From an uncultured Selenomonadales bacterium (lineage in GTDB: Bacteria; Bacillota; Negativicutes; Selenomonadales; Selenomonadaceae): a stretch of 6,564 nucleotides of DNA. The translations under genes and the position numbers were made by a program. The notes below the pieces were generated by a model. That model made no database searches, had not been told where the DNA came from, and was given only the letters and a program-made list of their open reading frames with translations. Below, piece by piece: positions 5,842-6,564 of this stretch; the stretch's first letter is position 1, and the number at the start of each line of letters is the position of its first letter. The stretch is taken from assembly GCA_946543495.1 (NCBI GenBank), contig CAMNLS010000070.1, positions 1 to 6,564 of the forward strand, written 5' to 3'.

Positions 5842-6564
5842 AGAAGAAATCTTTATCAACAATCTTGTCGTAGATGTAACCTTCGCGAACGCCCGAATCA
5901 CTGTAGATTATATGCAGACTGCCGAAGCGTTTAGCCAACACGTCGGCGATAATCAAACCCGGCATGAAAGTATGCATACGTTCGGGGACGGTCTTCATGA
6001 GTAGAACTTTATCGGGGATAATCAATTCGTGGTCGCGGCGGAAGCGGTGGAGTATGTCTTGAATCCTTCGCACCTCCATACGCATATTCTGCCGCGTCAT
6101 TCCGTACATTGCATTATAAAGAGCCATTGCCCCTTTAAACGTGCCGCCTATGCCGCAAATCTGCGCGTGGCTTACGGCTTGGAACTCTTGCACCGCGCTG
6201 ACGGTCGCCTCTGCCTCGGCGTACATTTCCGCTATCTCAACCGCGCTCGGCAAAATGTGTGTGCCCGTGTATCTCGTGTGGAAACTAAGCGAACCGATTG
6301 GCAAGCTCGCCTTGACTTGAATCTCACGGTCGCGGAAGTAAACAATTTCCGTTGAGCCGCCGCCAATGTCAATGAGCAAGCCTTTTTCGTCGGTAAGGTC
6401 ATGCGTCGCGCCGATGAAGTCGTAAGTTGCCTCGTCGTCGCCGCTCATCAGCAGAATATTTATTCCCGTGCGCAAGGAAATTTCATCGACGGCTTGCGAA
6501 CCGTTTATCGCGTTGCGGAGGGCGGCAGTCGTAAAGGCAGTCACTTGCGTTATCCCGAAGTCGT
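5840..6564 (-). CDS. Ppx/GppA-family phosphatase, N-terminus cut by window edge
   Basis: The frame is open to the right edge, so the GTG at 6544 is internal and about the first 60 residues of a roughly 300-residue family member are missing. The visible 240 residues belong to the ASKHA-fold exopolyphosphatase / guanosine pentaphosphate phosphatase family. These enzymes remove terminal phosphate from polyphosphate or convert pppGpp to ppGpp. Motifs include TAALRNAING (visible residues 12-21), SGDDEA (40-45; its Glu44 appears to align with the catalytic Glu of E. coli Ppx), the phosphate loop IDIGGGSTEIV (64-74), GIGGT (137-141), and a C-terminal ERMHTFMPGLIIADVL (194-209) plus DSGVREGYIYD (222-232). 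It lacks the extra C-terminal HD-like domain of long Ppx/GppA proteins, being of the short type. Sequence alone does not separate polyphosphate from pppGpp activity. It lies 12 bases upstream of sucD on the same strand. Confidence 0.92.
   Translation of the reverse strand, partial: DFGITQVTAFTTAALRNAINGSQAVDEISLRTGINILLMSGDDEATYDFIGATHDLTDEKGLLIDIGGGSTEIVYFRDREIQVKASLPIGSLSFHTRYTGTHILPSAVEIAEMYAEAEATVSAVQEFQAVSHAQICGIGGTFKGAMALYNAMYGMTRQNMRMEVRRIQDILHRFRRDHELIIPDKVLLMKTVPERMHTFMPGLIIADVLAKRFGSLHIIYSDSGVREGYIYDKIVDKDFF

Noticed and set aside
6029..6355. 108-codon plus-strand frame opposite the Ppx/GppA gene
   Set aside because: It is antisense to a gene with clear family motifs and has no independent support.

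Overview
The window is about 6.6 kb of densely coding bacterial DNA. It most likely comes from a diderm Firmicute of the Negativicutes (Selenomonadales, Acidaminococcales or Veillonellales type). Lipopolysaccharide-transport genes (lptA, lptB and an LptF/LptG permease) show an outer membrane. Firmicute-like features are the strong GGAGG/AAGGAG ribosome binding sites, an RNase HII with an N-terminal extension ahead of the catalytic core, and the general look of the proteins. This placement is an inference from gene content; no rRNA or marker search was possible.

Left part (1-4868, plus strand). Seven genes are packed with gaps of 30 bases or fewer and read as one operon: the 3' part of lptA, lptB, a RelB-like antitoxin, a RelE-like toxin, an LptF/LptG-family permease, rnhB (RNase HII) and ychF (Obg-like ATPase). 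LptB (ATPase) and the LptF/G permease form the inner-membrane machine that extracts LPS. LptA is the periplasmic bridge that carries LPS to the outer membrane. A complete type II toxin-antitoxin pair sits between lptB and the permease gene, splitting two genes whose products work in one complex. rnhB and ychF are housekeeping genes trailing the operon.

Middle (4869-4924). The only sizeable non-coding gap is 56 bases between the convergent ychF and sucD. It holds a GC-rich hairpin flanked by an A-tract and a T-tract, which should terminate transcription from both sides.

Right part (4925-6564, minus strand). A Ppx/GppA-family phosphatase gene, cut by the window edge, is followed 12 bases later by sucD (succinyl-CoA synthetase alpha subunit). 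The sucD ribosome binding site overlaps the phosphatase stop codon. The sucC beta-subunit gene, normally directly next to sucD, is on neither side within the window.

Nothing here looks like a wholly new system. The most notable points are the toxin-antitoxin pair inside the lpt operon, the single LptF/G permease without its usual second gene, and the sucD gene separated from sucC and coupled to a Ppx/GppA gene.
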